A DNA stretch of 64,000 nt, taken from assembly GCF_002245215.1 (NCBI RefSeq), contig NZ_NPMR01000001.1:248001-312000 (forward strand). Reading direction: 5' to 3'. Within the stretch, counting starts at the first letter, position 1. Each line of letters begins with the position of its first letter. Position numbers and translations under genes: made by a program. The notes below the pieces were generated by a model. That model ran no database searches and was not told the DNA's origin. It saw nothing but the letters and a program-made list of their open reading frames with translations. The DNA is from Microbacterium sp. Yaish 1 (GTDB lineage Bacteria; Actinomycetota; Actinomycetes; Actinomycetales; Microbacteriaceae). This document shows positions 52,446 through 62,293 of the stretch, one piece after another.

Positions 52446-53657
52446 ATGTTCATCGTAGTCGGGGTCACCGGAGGCATCGCCGCCTACAAGAGCGTCCATC
52501 TCGTACGGCTGCTCGTGCAGCAGGGGCACGAGGTCCACGTCATCCCGACCGAGGACTCGCTGCGCTTCATCGGCCTGACGACGTGGGAGGCGATCAGCCG
52601 CAATCCCGTCACGACCTCGGTGCACGACGACGTGGCCCGTGTGCGGCACGTGGCCCTGGGGCAGAGCGCCGACCTCGTGATCGTCGCGCCCGCGACGGCC
52701 AACACGATCGCGTCGATGACGGCGGGACTGGCATCCGATCTGCTCGGCACCACACTCCTCGCCACGACGGCGCCCGTCGTGATCGCCCCGGCGATGCACA
52801 CCGAGATGTGGCGTCACCCGGCGACCGCCGCCAACGTCGCAACGCTCCGCGAGCGCGGTGTGCTGATCGTCGGGCCCGCGGACGGCCCGTTGACCGGCGG
52901 CGACAGCGGCCCGGGCCGCATGTCCGAGCCGGAGGACATCGTCGCCGCGGCCCTCGCGCTCGTGTCTCCGGCACCGGCCGACCTCGACGGCCTGCACGTC
53001 GCGGTCTCGACCGGCGGAACGCGAGAACCGCTCGACCCCGTGCGCTTCCTCGGCAACCGGTCGAGCGGTCGCCAAGGGGCGGAGATCGCCCTCGAGGCGG
53101 CGCGGCGCGGCGCCTCGGTGATGCTCGTCGCGGCGTCCGTCGACGCCGGCGTCCTCGACGCCGCCGCCGCGCACCCGCGCATCACGATCCGGCATGTCGA
53201 GACGGCGGCTGAACTGGGCGAGGCGATGTCGGATGCCGCCGCCGCGGCCGAGGTCGTCATCATGGTCGCGGCCGTCGCCGACTACCGCGCCGCACGGGTG
53301 TCGCATCACAAGCTGCGGAAGGAGGACGGTCCGCTCGAGACGATCGAGCTCGTGCCGAACGACGACATCCTCGCGAGGCTCGCCGCCGCTCGCCGCGACG
53401 GTCAGACCGTCGTCGGGTTCGCCGCCGAGACCGCCGACGACGACCTGCTCGAGCGCGCTCGGCGCAAGCGCGAGCGCAAGGGCGTCGACCTCCTCGTCGT
53501 GAACGAGGTCGGGTGGGACGCCGGTTTCGGTGCGGGCGAGAACGCCGTCGCTGTGATCGGCGAGGGCGGGACGGTCGTCGCCGAGGCCGCGGGCGCGAAG
53601 AGCGCCGTCGCGCGTGTGGTCTGGGACGCGATCGTCGCCACCCGCGCCGGGCGCTGA
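52446..53657 (+). CDS. coaBC: Bifunctional CoaBC (phosphopantothenoylcysteine synthase/decarboxylase)
   Basis: A 403-residue enzyme of coenzyme A synthesis. The N-terminal CoaC half binds FMN (VVGVTGGIAAYKSVHLVRLL) and has VIAPAMHTEMWRHPATAANV, the actinobacterial form of the PxMNxxMW motif. LTGGDSGPGRMSEPEDI takes the place of the ACGD clamp of E. coli. The CoaB half has VAVSTGGTREPLDPVRFLGN, MVAAVADYRAARVSHHKLRK with the catalytic Lys pair and IELVPNDDILARL. Length fits the family. Confidence 0.93.
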   Translation: MFIVVGVTGGIAAYKSVHLVRLLVQQGHEVHVIPTEDSLRFIGLTTWEAISRNPVTTSVHDDVARVRHVALGQSADLVIVAPATANTIASMTAGLASDLLGTTLLATTAPVVIAPAMHTEMWRHPATAANVATLRERGVLIVGPADGPLTGGDSGPGRMSEPEDIVAAALALVSPAPADLDGLHVAVSTGGTREPLDPVRFLGNRSSGRQGAEIALEAARRGASVMLVAASVDAGVLDAAAAHPRITIRHVETAAELGEAMSDAAAAAEVVIMVAAVADYRAARVSHHKLRKEDGPLETIELVPNDDILARLAAARRDGQTVVGFAAETADDDLLERARRKRERKGVDLLVVNEVGWDAGFGAGENAVAVIGEGGTVVAEAAGAKSAVARVVWDAIVATRAGR

Positions 53658-53683
53658 CCGGCTCCCCCGGGCGCGCACGAGCG

Positions 53684-53770
53684 CGATACATCCGCCGGAC
53701 GCGTGGTGCTCATGAGCACTCGCCGGGCCGGCCAGACGTCACCAGCCCCACCGGTCCGACGGATGTATCG
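53684..53770. repeat. Nested inverted repeats between coaBC and thrC
   Basis: A 17-base arm (53684-53700, CGATACATCCG core) pairs with 53754-53770 with one mismatch. Inside the loop lies a perfect 14-base palindrome GTGCTCATGAGCAC (53706-53719). The structure lies between two converging genes. It may be a bidirectional terminator of unusual size or a protein-binding site. Confidence 0.65.
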
Positions 53771-53783
53771 GCATCCGTGGCTG

Positions 53784-55187
53784 TCAGCGGAGGGCGCGCT
53801 CCCGGATGAAGGCCGTGAGCGCGTCGGCGTCGTCGGGCAGGTCGACGACGTGCTGGGGCGCGTCGAGCATGGCCTGCAGCTCGTCGGAGTACGTCAGCTC
53901 GACGCCGATGGCCTCGCGGATCGTCTCGGCGAACTTCTCGGGCTTCGCCGTCTCGAGCACGAGCATGATCTCGCCGGACTCGACGTACTCGCGGGCCACC
54001 GTGACGCCGTCCGCGGTGTGCGGGTCGATGACCTCGCCCGTCCCCTCGTAGACCTCGCGGATGGTGGCGAGGCGGTCGTCGTGGGTCGAGGTCCCGCTGA
54101 CGATGCCGAACTCGGCCGTGAAGCGCGCGAGGTCGGCGGAGAAGTCGGCGAAGCCCTGCGTCTCGAGCTCGCGCCAGGCCGCGACGACGCGCTGGGGGTC
54201 GCGACCGACCAGCTCGAAGATGAAGCGCTCGAGGTTCGACGCCTTGGAGATGTCCATCGACGGGCTCGAGGTCTGCAGCGTCTGCGCCGCGGAGCGCGGG
54301 CGGTAGATCCCCGTGCGGAAGAACTCGTCGAGAACGTTGTTCTCGTTCGCCGCCAGCACGAGTCGGCGGATCGGCAGTCCCATCTCGCGGGCGTAGAACC
54401 CGGAGAGGATGTTGCCGAAGTTGCCCGACGGCACCGTGATCGAGACCTCGGCGTGGCCGTCGGCATCGGTGGCTCGCAGCCACGCCCAGAAGTAGTACAC
54501 GACCTGCGCGGTGATACGGGCGAGGTTGATCGAGTTGACGGCGCCGAGGTGCAGCTCGCGCTTCACCTCGAGGTCGCCGGCCAGCTCCTTGACGAGGTTC
54601 TGGCAGTCGTCGAAGACGCCCGCGACGGCGATGTTGTGGATGTTGGGCTCGTCGAGCGAGAACATCTGCGCGCGCTGGAACGGGCTCATGCGCCCCTGCG
54701 GCGAGAGCATGAAGACCGCGATGCGCTCCTTGCCTCGCAGCGCGTACTCCGCCGCCGAGCCGGTGTCGCCCGACGTCGCGCCGAGCACGTTGAGCACCGA
54801 ACCGGTGCGCTCGAGCGCATGCTCGACGACCTGGCCGAGGAACTGCATCGCGAGGTCCTTGAAGGCCAGCGTCGGACCCTCGGAGAGCCCGACGAGCGTC
54901 ATCCCGCCGCCGATCGGACGCAGCGGCACGACGGCGTCGGGGAACGGCGCGTACGCGGCCTCGGTCATCCGGGCGAGATCGTCGCGCTCGATGTCGGTCG
55001 CGAAGAGCGCGAGCACCTCGGTGGCCAGCTGCGGGTAGGTCAGCGCACGCCAGCGCTCGAGAGTCTCGGACGAGACGGCGGGCATCTCCTGCGGCACGGC
55101 GAGGCCGCCGTCGGTCGCCAGTCCCTCGAGGAGCGCGTCGCAGTACGGCAGCGGCTCAGCGCCGCCTCGGGTCGAGATGTACAGCAC
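53784..55187 (-). CDS. thrC: Threonine synthase
   Basis: A 467-residue PLP enzyme of the long (yeast-like) type that makes threonine from phosphohomoserine. EGPTLAFKDLAMQFLGQVVE carries the PLP Lys (FKD). LGATSGDTGSAAEYALRGKE and VPSGNFGNILSGFYARE bind the cofactor phosphate, and VNSINLARITAQVVYYFWAW is a further family motif. The GTG at 55185-55187 has GGAGGAG seven bases upstream. It follows lysC by 93 bases on the same strand. Confidence 0.95.
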   Translation of the reverse strand: MLYISTRGGAEPLPYCDALLEGLATDGGLAVPQEMPAVSSETLERWRALTYPQLATEVLALFATDIERDDLARMTEAAYAPFPDAVVPLRPIGGGMTLVGLSEGPTLAFKDLAMQFLGQVVEHALERTGSVLNVLGATSGDTGSAAEYALRGKERIAVFMLSPQGRMSPFQRAQMFSLDEPNIHNIAVAGVFDDCQNLVKELAGDLEVKRELHLGAVNSINLARITAQVVYYFWAWLRATDADGHAEVSITVPSGNFGNILSGFYAREMGLPIRRLVLAANENNVLDEFFRTGIYRPRSAAQTLQTSSPSMDISKASNLERFIFELVGRDPQRVVAAWRELETQGFADFSADLARFTAEFGIVSGTSTHDDRLATIREVYEGTGEVIDPHTADGVTVAREYVESGEIMLVLETAKPEKFAETIREAIGVELTYSDELQAMLDAPQHVVDLPDDADALTAFIRERALR

Positions 55188-55280
55188 GCGGGCTCCTCCG
55201 TGACGGGGTCGGGGACGGCTTTCGATTCTCGCAGGTGCCGCGCCTGCCCGGCGACGGCGGGGTGCCGACGTCCGGAGGTG

Positions 55281-55799
55281 TCAGCGGCCGGTGCCGGCGT
55301 AGACGACGGCCTCGGTGTCGCCGTCGAGCCCGTAAGCGGTGTGCACGACGCGCGCGGCCTCGGCCAGCTCGTCGCCGCGGACCACCACGGAGATGCGGAT
55401 CTCGGAGGTCGAGATCATCTCGAGGTTGACGCCGGCGTTCGACAGCGCTTCGAAGAGCGTCGCCGAGACACCCGAGTGCGTGCGCATGCCCGCTCCCACG
55501 ACCGACAGCTTGCCGATCTGGTCGTCGTGCACGAGGCTCTCGAAGCCGACCTCGTTCTGCTCCCCCGCGAGGGCGCGGAGCGCGAGCGTCGCATCCGTCT
55601 TGGGCAGCGTGAACGAGATGTCGGTGCGTCCCGTCGCGGCAGCCGAGACGTTCTGGACGATCATGTCGACGTTCGCACCCGACTTCGCCACGATCTTGAA
55701 GATCTCGGCGGCCTTGCCCGGGACGTCGGGGACGCCGATGACGGTGATCTTGGCCTGGCTGAGGTCGGTGGCGACGCCCGCGACGATCGGCTCTTCCAT
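55281..55799 (-). CDS. lysC: Aspartate kinase beta subunit from internal start
   Basis: Within lysC an ATG at 55797-55799 ([20 protein letters not shown]) is preceded by AAAGGAAGAAGAG, a good ribosome site. The in-frame product is 172 residues, the two ACT domains only. This matches the known alpha2beta2 aspartate kinases of Corynebacterium and Bacillus, where the beta subunit is made from the same gene. The start is seen; its use is inferred from those relatives. Confidence 0.75.
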   Translation of the reverse strand: MEEPIVAGVATDLSQAKITVIGVPDVPGKAAEIFKIVAKSGANVDMIVQNVSAAATGRTDISFTLPKTDATLALRALAGEQNEVGFESLVHDDQIGKLSVVGAGMRTHSGVSATLFEALSNAGVNLEMISTSEIRISVVVRGDELAEAARVVHTAYGLDGDTEAVVYAGTGR

Positions 55800-56567
55800 C
55801 TCTTCTTCCTTTCGGCCTTCGGGCAGCGTCATCCCGGGACCGAGCACGAACGTGCCGGTTCCCGAGCTGAACGTCGACCGGGCGTTGATCATGACGCCGT
55901 GACGGCGGGCGTACTCCACCGCACGGATGTAGAGGACCTTGGCGCCGTTCGCGGCGAGCTCGAGCATCTCCTCCGCCGAGACGACGCCGAGCTTGCGGGC
56001 CTTGGGCACGACGCGCGGGTCGGCGGTGTAGATGCCGTCGACGTCGCTGTAGATCTCGCAGACGTCGGCCGAGAGCGCCGCGGCGAGCGCCACGGCGGTC
56101 GTGTCGGAGCCGCCGCGACCGAGCGTCGTGATGTCGCGGGTGTCGCGGTTGAACCCCTGGAACCCCGCGACGATGACGATCGCTCCCTCGTCGAGGGCCT
56201 CGCGCAGGCGCACCGGGGTCACGTCGACGATGCGCGCCGCGCCGTGCGTGGCGTCCGTGATCATGCCCGCCTGGCTGCCGGTGAACGACCGCGCTTCGAA
56301 GCCCATCGAGTGGATGGCCATCGCCAGGAGCGCCATAGAGATGCGCTCCCCCGAGCTGAGGAGCATGTCGAGCTCACGGGGAGCCGGGATCGGGGCGACC
56401 TCGTTCGCGAGATCGAGCAGCTCGTCGGTCGTGTCGCCCATCGCGCTCACCGCGACGACGACGTCGTGACCGGCGCGACGGGTGTCGACGATGCGCTTCG
56501 CGACCCGCTTGATGCTCTCCGCGTCGGCGACGGACGACCCGCCGTACTTCTGCACGATCAATGCCAT
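55281..56567 (-). CDS. lysC: Aspartate kinase
   Basis: A 428-residue first enzyme of the aspartate family. [20 protein letters not shown] is the ATP/Asp site (KYGGSS), [20 protein letters not shown] and [20 protein letters not shown] are the following kinase motifs, and two ACT domains at the C-terminus bind Lys and Thr for feedback control ([20 protein letters not shown], then [20 protein letters not shown]). An internal start gives the beta subunit. The start ATG is at 56565-56567. Confidence 0.96.
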   Translation of the reverse strand: MALIVQKYGGSSVADAESIKRVAKRIVDTRRAGHDVVVAVSAMGDTTDELLDLANEVAPIPAPRELDMLLSSGERISMALLAMAIHSMGFEARSFTGSQAGMITDATHGAARIVDVTPVRLREALDEGAIVIVAGFQGFNRDTRDITTLGRGGSDTTAVALAAALSADVCEIYSDVDGIYTADPRVVPKARKLGVVSAEEMLELAANGAKVLYIRAVEYARRHGVMINARSTFSSGTGTFVLGPGMTLPEGRKEEEMEEPIVAGVATDLSQAKITVIGVPDVPGKAAEIFKIVAKSGANVDMIVQNVSAAATGRTDISFTLPKTDATLALRALAGEQNEVGFESLVHDDQIGKLSVVGAGMRTHSGVSATLFEALSNAGVNLEMISTSEIRISVVVRGDELAEAARVVHTAYGLDGDTEAVVYAGTGR

Positions 56568-56720
56568 GTGGGACTCCCGGATGCCGGTGCCGGCGCGATT
56601 GCTACGGGCGCCCGGATGCCGCGCCCACCGGACCATCTTACGGAGCGTCCCATGCGCGCAGCGCCATGTGACGACCGCCCGCGGGCGAGCCTCCGGGCGC
56701 ACGGACCTAGGCTGGGAGGC

Positions 56721-58112
56721 ATGGGACGCCGCTCGCTCTTCACGGCGCTGAACGCGCTCGTCCACACCGCCGATCCGGCCGGCGGCCCGGCGACCGAGAT
56801 GCTCCCGGTGATCGACGACGCCTTCGCCGTGCGGGTGCTCGATCTGGCGATCAGGCTCGGCGAGACGATGCTCGTGGCGGGCTCGCCCGCCAGCGAAGTG
56901 ACGCTGACGATCGTGCGGGTCGCGGGTGTGTACGGACTCGACCCCGTGCACGTCGACGTGACCTACAACTCGATCACCGTCGCGCACCATCGCAGCGGTG
57001 AGGACCGGCCCATCACCCTGATGCGCGTGGTCCGCGGCGCGGCGCCCGACCATGCGCGTCTGCAGCGGTTGCAAGCGCTCGTGACCGAGATCCGGTCGGG
57101 GCTCCCCCTGGATGCCGCGGCCCTGCGCTTCCGCGGCATCCGTCGCACACCGTTCCGGTACCACCAGCCCGTCGCCGTCTCGGCGCAGGCGCTGCTGGCG
57201 GTCGGAGTAGCGGTGATGTTCGGCGCGAACTGGCTCGTCATCGTGCTGTCGTTCCTCGCCGCCGGGTCCGCGGCGGTCACGCAGTTCCTGCTGGGCCGGG
57301 CACGCGTGCCGTTCTTCTTCAGTCAGATCGCCGGGGCGTTCGTGCTCACGATCGTCGCGGCGGCCTCCCCGCTCCTGCGCGCGACGGGGTGGGAGGCCGC
57401 GATGACCATGCGGCCCTCCGTCATCGTCGCGTCCGGAATCGTCCTGATGCTCGCGGGGCTCACGGTCGTGGGCGCGGCGCAGGACGCCATCGACGGATTC
57501 GCTCTGACGGCCATGGGCCGCATCCTCGAGTTGGTGACCCAGACCCTCGGCGTCGTGCTCGGCATCCTCGCCGGCATCGAGACCGCCCGGGTCATCGGGC
57601 TGGGACTGGAGGCCCCGACGGAGGCGTTGCCGCTCGGACCCGTGCCGCTGCAGTTCCTCGGCGCGGGTCTGATCGCCCTCGCGGTCGCCGTCATCAACGG
57701 GGCCGGGCTCCGCATCATCGTCGTCAGCGTCGCGCTCAGCGTCGTCGCGTGGCTCGGGTATGTGGCCGCGGCCTCGCTCGGCTTCGAGACGGCGGCGGCG
57801 AGCGGCGTCGGGGCGTTCGTCGGCAGCCTCGTCGGCATCCTCGCCGCCTATCGTCTGCACGTGCCCTCTGTCGCGATCACCACGGCGGCGATCCTGCCCA
57901 TGGTCCCCGGCGCCGCGGTGTTCCGCGGCCTCCTCGGTGTGGTCGAGTCGGGCGACAGCCCGGCGACCCTGCTCACCGGATTCAGCACGCTCGCGGCAGC
58001 CGCGACCGTCGGCATCGCCCTGGCTGTGGGCGCGTCGCTCGGCATCTACCTGGGCCAGCCGCTGCGCGCATCGCTGGGGTCGGTCATCCGTGCTCGCGCC
58101 CGGGTGCGCTGA
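56721..58112 (+). CDS. thrE: ThrE-family threonine/serine exporter
   Basis: A 463-residue membrane protein. Residues 1-150 form the soluble DUF1212 domain ([35 protein letters not shown]). About ten helices follow ([40 protein letters not shown]), with [20 protein letters not shown] as the conserved second-half motif. It exports threonine and serine. It is divergent from lysC-thrC. TAGGCT seven bases before the ATG (56708-56713) marks a probable leaderless promoter, although GGGAGG also lies there. Confidence 0.9.
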   Translation: MGRRSLFTALNALVHTADPAGGPATEMLPVIDDAFAVRVLDLAIRLGETMLVAGSPASEVTLTIVRVAGVYGLDPVHVDVTYNSITVAHHRSGEDRPITLMRVVRGAAPDHARLQRLQALVTEIRSGLPLDAAALRFRGIRRTPFRYHQPVAVSAQALLAVGVAVMFGANWLVIVLSFLAAGSAAVTQFLLGRARVPFFFSQIAGAFVLTIVAAASPLLRATGWEAAMTMRPSVIVASGIVLMLAGLTVVGAAQDAIDGFALTAMGRILELVTQTLGVVLGILAGIETARVIGLGLEAPTEALPLGPVPLQFLGAGLIALAVAVINGAGLRIIVVSVALSVVAWLGYVAAASLGFETAAASGVGAFVGSLVGILAAYRLHVPSVAITTAAILPMVPGAAVFRGLLGVVESGDSPATLLTGFSTLAAAATVGIALAVGASLGIYLGQPLRASLGSVIRARARVR

Positions 58113-58129
58113 AACCGAGAGAAGCGAAA

Positions 58130-58174
58130 CGGCCGCGTCGCGAGCAGGCGGGGAACCTGCCGCCGACGCGGCCG
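58130..58174. terminator. Terminator between thrE and pfkA
   Basis: A perfect 11-base stem CGGCCGCGTCG/CGACGCGGCCG (58130-58140, 58164-58174) with an inner GCAGG/CCTGC pair. It sits between the convergent thrE and pfkA genes and can serve both. AGACGAAG follows on the plus side and TTTCGCTT on the minus side. Confidence 0.8.
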
Positions 58175-58193
58175 AGACGAAGCGACGCGGAGA

Positions 58194-59222
58194 TCAGCCG
58201 AACAGCGCGGCGGCCTCCTCGTAGCGGTACAGCGGAACCGTGTTGAGCTCGCCGAGGGCCTCGTCGAACGAGACGCGGACGATGTCGGTGCCCTTGAGCG
58301 AGACCATCTGGCCCCATGCGCCATCGACGAGGGCATCGGCCGCCGCGAGCCCGAGGCGGGTCGCCAGCACACGGTCGAACGCGGACGGCGAGCCGCCGCG
58401 CTGGATGTGACCGAGCACGGTGGCGCGCGTCTCGATGCCGGTCAGGCGCTCGATCTCGGGGGCGAGCACCTCGCTGATGCCACCGAGGCGGGGGCGGTTG
58501 AACGCGTCGAGGCCCTTGTCGCTGTAGGCCTCGTCCTGACCCTTCAGCTTGAAGCCCTCCGACACCACCACGAGCGGGGCGCGGCCGCGGTCGAACGCCT
58601 TGGTCACCTGCGCCGTGATCTCCTCGATCGACATCGGCACCTCGGGGATGCAGATGACGTGGGCGCCGGCGGCGATGCCGGCGTGCAGGGCGATCCAGCC
58701 GACGTGACGGCCCATGACCTCGGCCACCATGCAGCGCTGGTGCGAGTCGCCGGTCGTGCGCAGGCGGTCCATCGCGTCGGTCGCGATGTTGACGGCGGTG
58801 TCGAAGCCGAACGAGTAGTCGGTCGCCTTCAGGTCGTTGTCGATCGTCTTGGGCACACCGAGCACGTTGATGCCGTCGTTCGCGAGGCGGTTGGCCGCCG
58901 CGAGCGTGCCTTCGCCGCCGATGGCGATGATGCCGTCGATGCGGTGCTTGTCGAGGGTCGCCGCGATGTTCTCGGCGCCGCCACGAGGGCCTTCGTACGG
59001 GTTGGTGCGGCTCGTCCCCAGGATGGTTCCGCCGACCTTCGACAGGCCCTTCACCTCGTGGCGCGTGAGGGGGAAGAAGTCGCCGTCCACGACGCCGCGC
59101 CAGCCGTCGCGGATGCCGACGAACTCGATGTTGTACGAGGTGGTGCCCTTGAGCACGACGCCTCGGATGACAGCGTTGAGTCCGGGGCAGTCGCCGCCGC
59201 TGGTGAGGATGCCGATCTTCAT
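58194..59222 (-). CDS. pfkA: 6-phosphofructokinase
   Basis: A 342-residue glycolytic kinase. MKIGILTSGGDCPGLNAVIR binds ATP, IIAIGGEGTLAAANRLANDG is the GGxGT element, VLGVPKTIDNDLKATDYSFG holds the catalytic Asp with the PKTIDND form, and VAEVMGRHVGWIALHAGIAA and VLGHIQRGGSPSAFDR bind the sugar phosphate. Gly in GGEGT points to ATP as donor (Asp there would mean pyrophosphate), while the PKTIDND Lys is shared with pyrophosphate enzymes; this is the mixed group III type of actinobacteria. Confidence 0.95.
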   Translation of the reverse strand: MKIGILTSGGDCPGLNAVIRGVVLKGTTSYNIEFVGIRDGWRGVVDGDFFPLTRHEVKGLSKVGGTILGTSRTNPYEGPRGGAENIAATLDKHRIDGIIAIGGEGTLAAANRLANDGINVLGVPKTIDNDLKATDYSFGFDTAVNIATDAMDRLRTTGDSHQRCMVAEVMGRHVGWIALHAGIAAGAHVICIPEVPMSIEEITAQVTKAFDRGRAPLVVVSEGFKLKGQDEAYSDKGLDAFNRPRLGGISEVLAPEIERLTGIETRATVLGHIQRGGSPSAFDRVLATRLGLAAADALVDGAWGQMVSLKGTDIVRVSFDEALGELNTVPLYRYEEAAALFG

Positions 59223-59405
59223 GGGGAGATCCTTCGTTGTTGCTCAGGGTGGAGTGTGGCGACGCTGCCTCAGGTCGAGACTATCGTCGCGGCGCGGGTG
59301 CTGCCAGGCGAGCCCACCGGGAGAAGTCGCCCGTTCCCGGGCGGGCGCATCCGGCAGGCTGCTCGAACGAGCTTGGCACGGAAGCGGCGGCTGCGACACG
59401 ATCGG

Positions 59406-59948
59406 ATGATGCGCAGAATCATCGACCGCCTCACCGCAGCCTTCGGAGGCGCCGAACCCGACTACGTCGCCGAGATCGCGGCGGCCACCGACGACGCGTC
59501 CGACGTCGTCCTCGCACACACCCGGTGCTTCCCCGCCGCCTACACCCGCGGCGGCACGGCGGGCGTGATGTCCGTCGAGGGTGTCATCGGCAACGCCGTC
59601 CTCTCGGCGGCGCAGAACACGATCGCGGGAGCCCGTCATGTCTCGGGCGACGCGGACTCGATCGCCGCGGGTCTGTCGCGCGACGCCGACCTCCGCATCC
59701 TCGTCCTGGGCGAGCACCGCGTCACGTGGTGGGATTTCGGCATGACGGGGACGCACCCGCCGGCGGAGCTCGTGCAGAGCGTCGCACGGGCGGATGTCGC
59801 GTCGATCGCGGACACCGGCAAGCGCGCTCAGGGCGGCGCCGTCGTGGTCCGCTTCGCTTTCGTCGACGGTTCGACCTTCGACTACCGCTTCATCCGCCCG
59901 TCGGACGAGTTCTTGTTGGTCGCGAAGACCTACCCCGCGGCGCCCTGA
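59406..59948 (+). CDS. Conserved hypothetical protein
   Basis: A 180-residue soluble protein beginning MMRRIIDRLTAAFGGAEPDY. LRILVLGEHRVTWWDFGMTG and VVVRFAFVDGSTFDYRFIRP suggest a beta-rich PH-like domain, as in small actinobacterial proteins of unknown function. No catalytic motif is seen. Its start may be either of two adjacent ATGs. No clear ribosome site or operon partner was found. Confidence 0.65.
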   Translation: MMRRIIDRLTAAFGGAEPDYVAEIAAATDDASDVVLAHTRCFPAAYTRGGTAGVMSVEGVIGNAVLSAAQNTIAGARHVSGDADSIAAGLSRDADLRILVLGEHRVTWWDFGMTGTHPPAELVQSVARADVASIADTGKRAQGGAVVVRFAFVDGSTFDYRFIRPSDEFLLVAKTYPAAP

Positions 59949-59958
59949 CGGACGCTGC

Positions 59959-62112
59959 TCAGTCGGCGCCGAGCGCCTGGCGGAGCAGGTGCATGAGGGC
60001 CGACAGCTGCACCGAGTCGCTCGAGGTCGGATCCACCGCCTCTCCGTCGAGGGCACGGGCGGCGAGCCCCTGCTTCGAGTCGATGAGCTCGGCGATCTTC
60101 GTGTCGATCGTGTGGGCGGCGATGATCCGCCAGGCGGTGACGGGCTCCTCCTGACCGATGCGGTGCACGCGGTCGATCGCCTGCGTCTGCTCGGCCGCGG
60201 TCCACGACAGCTCGGCGAGGACGACGTTGGAGGCGGCCTGCATGTTCACGCCGACACCGGCGGCCGTCAGCGAGCACACCGCGATGGCGACATCCGGGTC
60301 GTTGTTGAAGGCGTCGATGGCGTCTTGGCGGGCGGTCGAGCTCTGGTCGCCGCGCAGCGACACGGTCCGCAGCCCGGCGGCCGCGAAGTGGGCCTCCGCG
60401 GCATCCATGACGTCGATGTGCTTGGCGAAGAACACGACCTTGCCGACCGAGCGCTGCAGCTGGGCCGCGTAGTCGGCGGCGAGCACGGCTTTGGCCTGGC
60501 CGATGCGGCGGACCATCGTGAAGACGTTCTCGGCGCCGGCGCCGGCGGCCTTCGACTCCTCGAGCTCCTGCGTCGCGACGAGGCGCACGATGTCGGAGTC
60601 GGCCTCGCCGACGAGCACGCGGTCGCCGCGCGCCTCGATGATGCGGCGGTACCGGGCGGCCAGACGCTCGCCGAGCTCGTGCTCGGCCTGGCGGATCGAC
60701 CGGCCGTACTCGTCGTCGAGCTGCACGGGCAGGTCGGCGATGAGCTTGTCGGGAAGATCGGCGGCGACGTCCTTCTTCTTCCGGCGCACGATGCCCATCG
60801 AGATGACGGCGTCGCGCGCGGCGGGATAGAAGGCCTTGTCGGCGGGCGTGAGGCCGGTCTCGTCCAGACGCTCCATGAGCGCCGGCCCCGGCTTCTCGCC
60901 GTTGGTCCAGCCGAGGAACCGCCAGATCGCGTCGAAGTCCTCGACGTCGTTGATCAGCGGCGTTCCCGTCAGCGCGAGCATGAGCGGGTCGCGCACCTGC
61001 TCGCGGATGCGGCCCGCGAGGGCGAGCACGTTCTGCGAACGCTGCGAGCTGAGGTTCTTGATGAAGTGCGCCTCGTCGACGACCATGCCGCGCAGGCCGA
61101 TCGACCCGAGCCACGAGAGGTGACGGTCGAGCACCTCGTAGTTGACGATGAAGACGTCCGCGAACGCGTCGATCTGGTCGCCGTCGCCCGAGATCACGGT
61201 CGCGCGGCGCTGGGGCGTCCAGCGCTCGACCTCGCGAGCCCAGTTCATCTTGACGACGTTCGGCACCACCGCCAGCAGCGGATAGGCGCCGGCGACGGAT
61301 GCCGCGAGCACGGACTGCGCCGTCTTTCCGAGGCCCGGCTCATCGGCGAGCAGGAACGAACGGTGACCGGCTCGCACCGACTCGAGGAACCGCGACTGGT
61401 GCGGCATGATCTCGAGGCCCTTGGGCGACAGGCGGTCGAACTCGGGCACGGGAGGCAGGTCCATCGAGGCAGCCGTCCCGCCGGCGCCGGACTCGAACGC
61501 CTTGTAGAGCGGCCCCATCAGCTCCCAGCCGTCGAGTCGACGACGCGGGGTGTCGTGCGGGGCGTGCAGCTCGAGATCGGGCGCGAGGAACGGGTTCGCC
61601 TCGCGGCGAGCGATGACCTGCGGCGGCGTGACCTGCCGGTCGGCGAGCGCCGGAGGCACGACGGGGGCCTGCACCGGGACGACGTCGGTGATGATCAGCT
61701 CGTCCTCGGGCAGCTCGGCACCCGACTCGAGCAGCCAGTCGCGACGCATCCGCTTGGCGACCGGCGACGTCGCCTGGTCGACCTCGAGCAGCTGGATGAG
61801 AGAGGTGTCTCGCGCGGCGGTCTTGGCGAGGATGGTGGCGACTCCGTCGAGCCGCTTGAGCAGCTCGGCGCGAGCGGCGGCGGAGACGTTCTCGTCGGCC
61901 TTCACCCGCGCGCGCTCTTCGCGCACCAGGAAGGCGATGACCTGGAACTTCACGCGGTTGGTCGGTCCGAGCTTGCCGCGCTGCGCCTTCGCCTCGACCT
62001 CGCGCACCTTGCGGGCGAGGATCGGGATCAGCGGGGCGTCGTCGTCGCGTCGGGCGGACGAAGACTTCCGTCGGCGGTTGGCGGTCGCTGCGGCGGTGGC
62101 CATGGTCGGCAT
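59959..62112 (-). CDS. SNF2-family DEAD/DEAH helicase
   Basis: A 717-residue SF2 ATPase of the SNF2 type. Residues 1-240 are charged and helical. The first RecA domain has FLLADEPGLGKTAQSVLAAS (motif I), AVVPNVVKMNWAREVERW (Ia), MVVDEAHFIKN (II) and LMLALTGTPLIN (III). The second has VVFFAKHIDVMDAAEAHF (IV), VAIAVCSLTAAGVGVNMQAA (V) and TQAIDRVHRIGQEEPVTAW (VI). It resembles SMARCAL1-like stand-alone bacterial translocases. The ATG at 62110-62112 has AGGAGG upstream. Confidence 0.9.
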   Translation of the reverse strand: MPTMATAAATANRRRKSSSARRDDDAPLIPILARKVREVEAKAQRGKLGPTNRVKFQVIAFLVREERARVKADENVSAAARAELLKRLDGVATILAKTAARDTSLIQLLEVDQATSPVAKRMRRDWLLESGAELPEDELIITDVVPVQAPVVPPALADRQVTPPQVIARREANPFLAPDLELHAPHDTPRRRLDGWELMGPLYKAFESGAGGTAASMDLPPVPEFDRLSPKGLEIMPHQSRFLESVRAGHRSFLLADEPGLGKTAQSVLAASVAGAYPLLAVVPNVVKMNWAREVERWTPQRRATVISGDGDQIDAFADVFIVNYEVLDRHLSWLGSIGLRGMVVDEAHFIKNLSSQRSQNVLALAGRIREQVRDPLMLALTGTPLINDVEDFDAIWRFLGWTNGEKPGPALMERLDETGLTPADKAFYPAARDAVISMGIVRRKKKDVAADLPDKLIADLPVQLDDEYGRSIRQAEHELGERLAARYRRIIEARGDRVLVGEADSDIVRLVATQELEESKAAGAGAENVFTMVRRIGQAKAVLAADYAAQLQRSVGKVVFFAKHIDVMDAAEAHFAAAGLRTVSLRGDQSSTARQDAIDAFNNDPDVAIAVCSLTAAGVGVNMQAASNVVLAELSWTAAEQTQAIDRVHRIGQEEPVTAWRIIAAHTIDTKIAELIDSKQGLAARALDGEAVDPTSSDSVQLSALMHLLRQALGAD

Positions 62113-62293
62113 GCTCCTCCTGAGCCTGAGTGCCGGAGTTCCGTCGTGACGGAAACGTACGGGTGCCGCTCGAACGGACGCCGAAGCGTCATGCGAGCGA
62201 AGGGCGAATCGCGCCGGCCGGCCGCGGGCACTCGCTTCAGCGAGCTGCGGCGTCGAACCCGACGATGTCCCCGGCGACCATTCTATGCCACGA

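Noticed and set aside
55281..57860. An 859-codon extension of lysC upstream
   Set aside because: The first 430 codons are antisense to thrE. The aspartate kinase start at 56567 is clear.
53703..58112. One 1,469-codon plus-strand gene
   Set aside because: Only the last 463 codons (thrE) look like protein. The rest is a shadow of thrC and lysC on the other strand.
59328..59343. Terminator between pfkA and the 59406 gene
   Set aside because: The six-base stem CGCCCG/CGGGCG is short and lies upstream of both divergent genes, so a terminator role makes no sense there.
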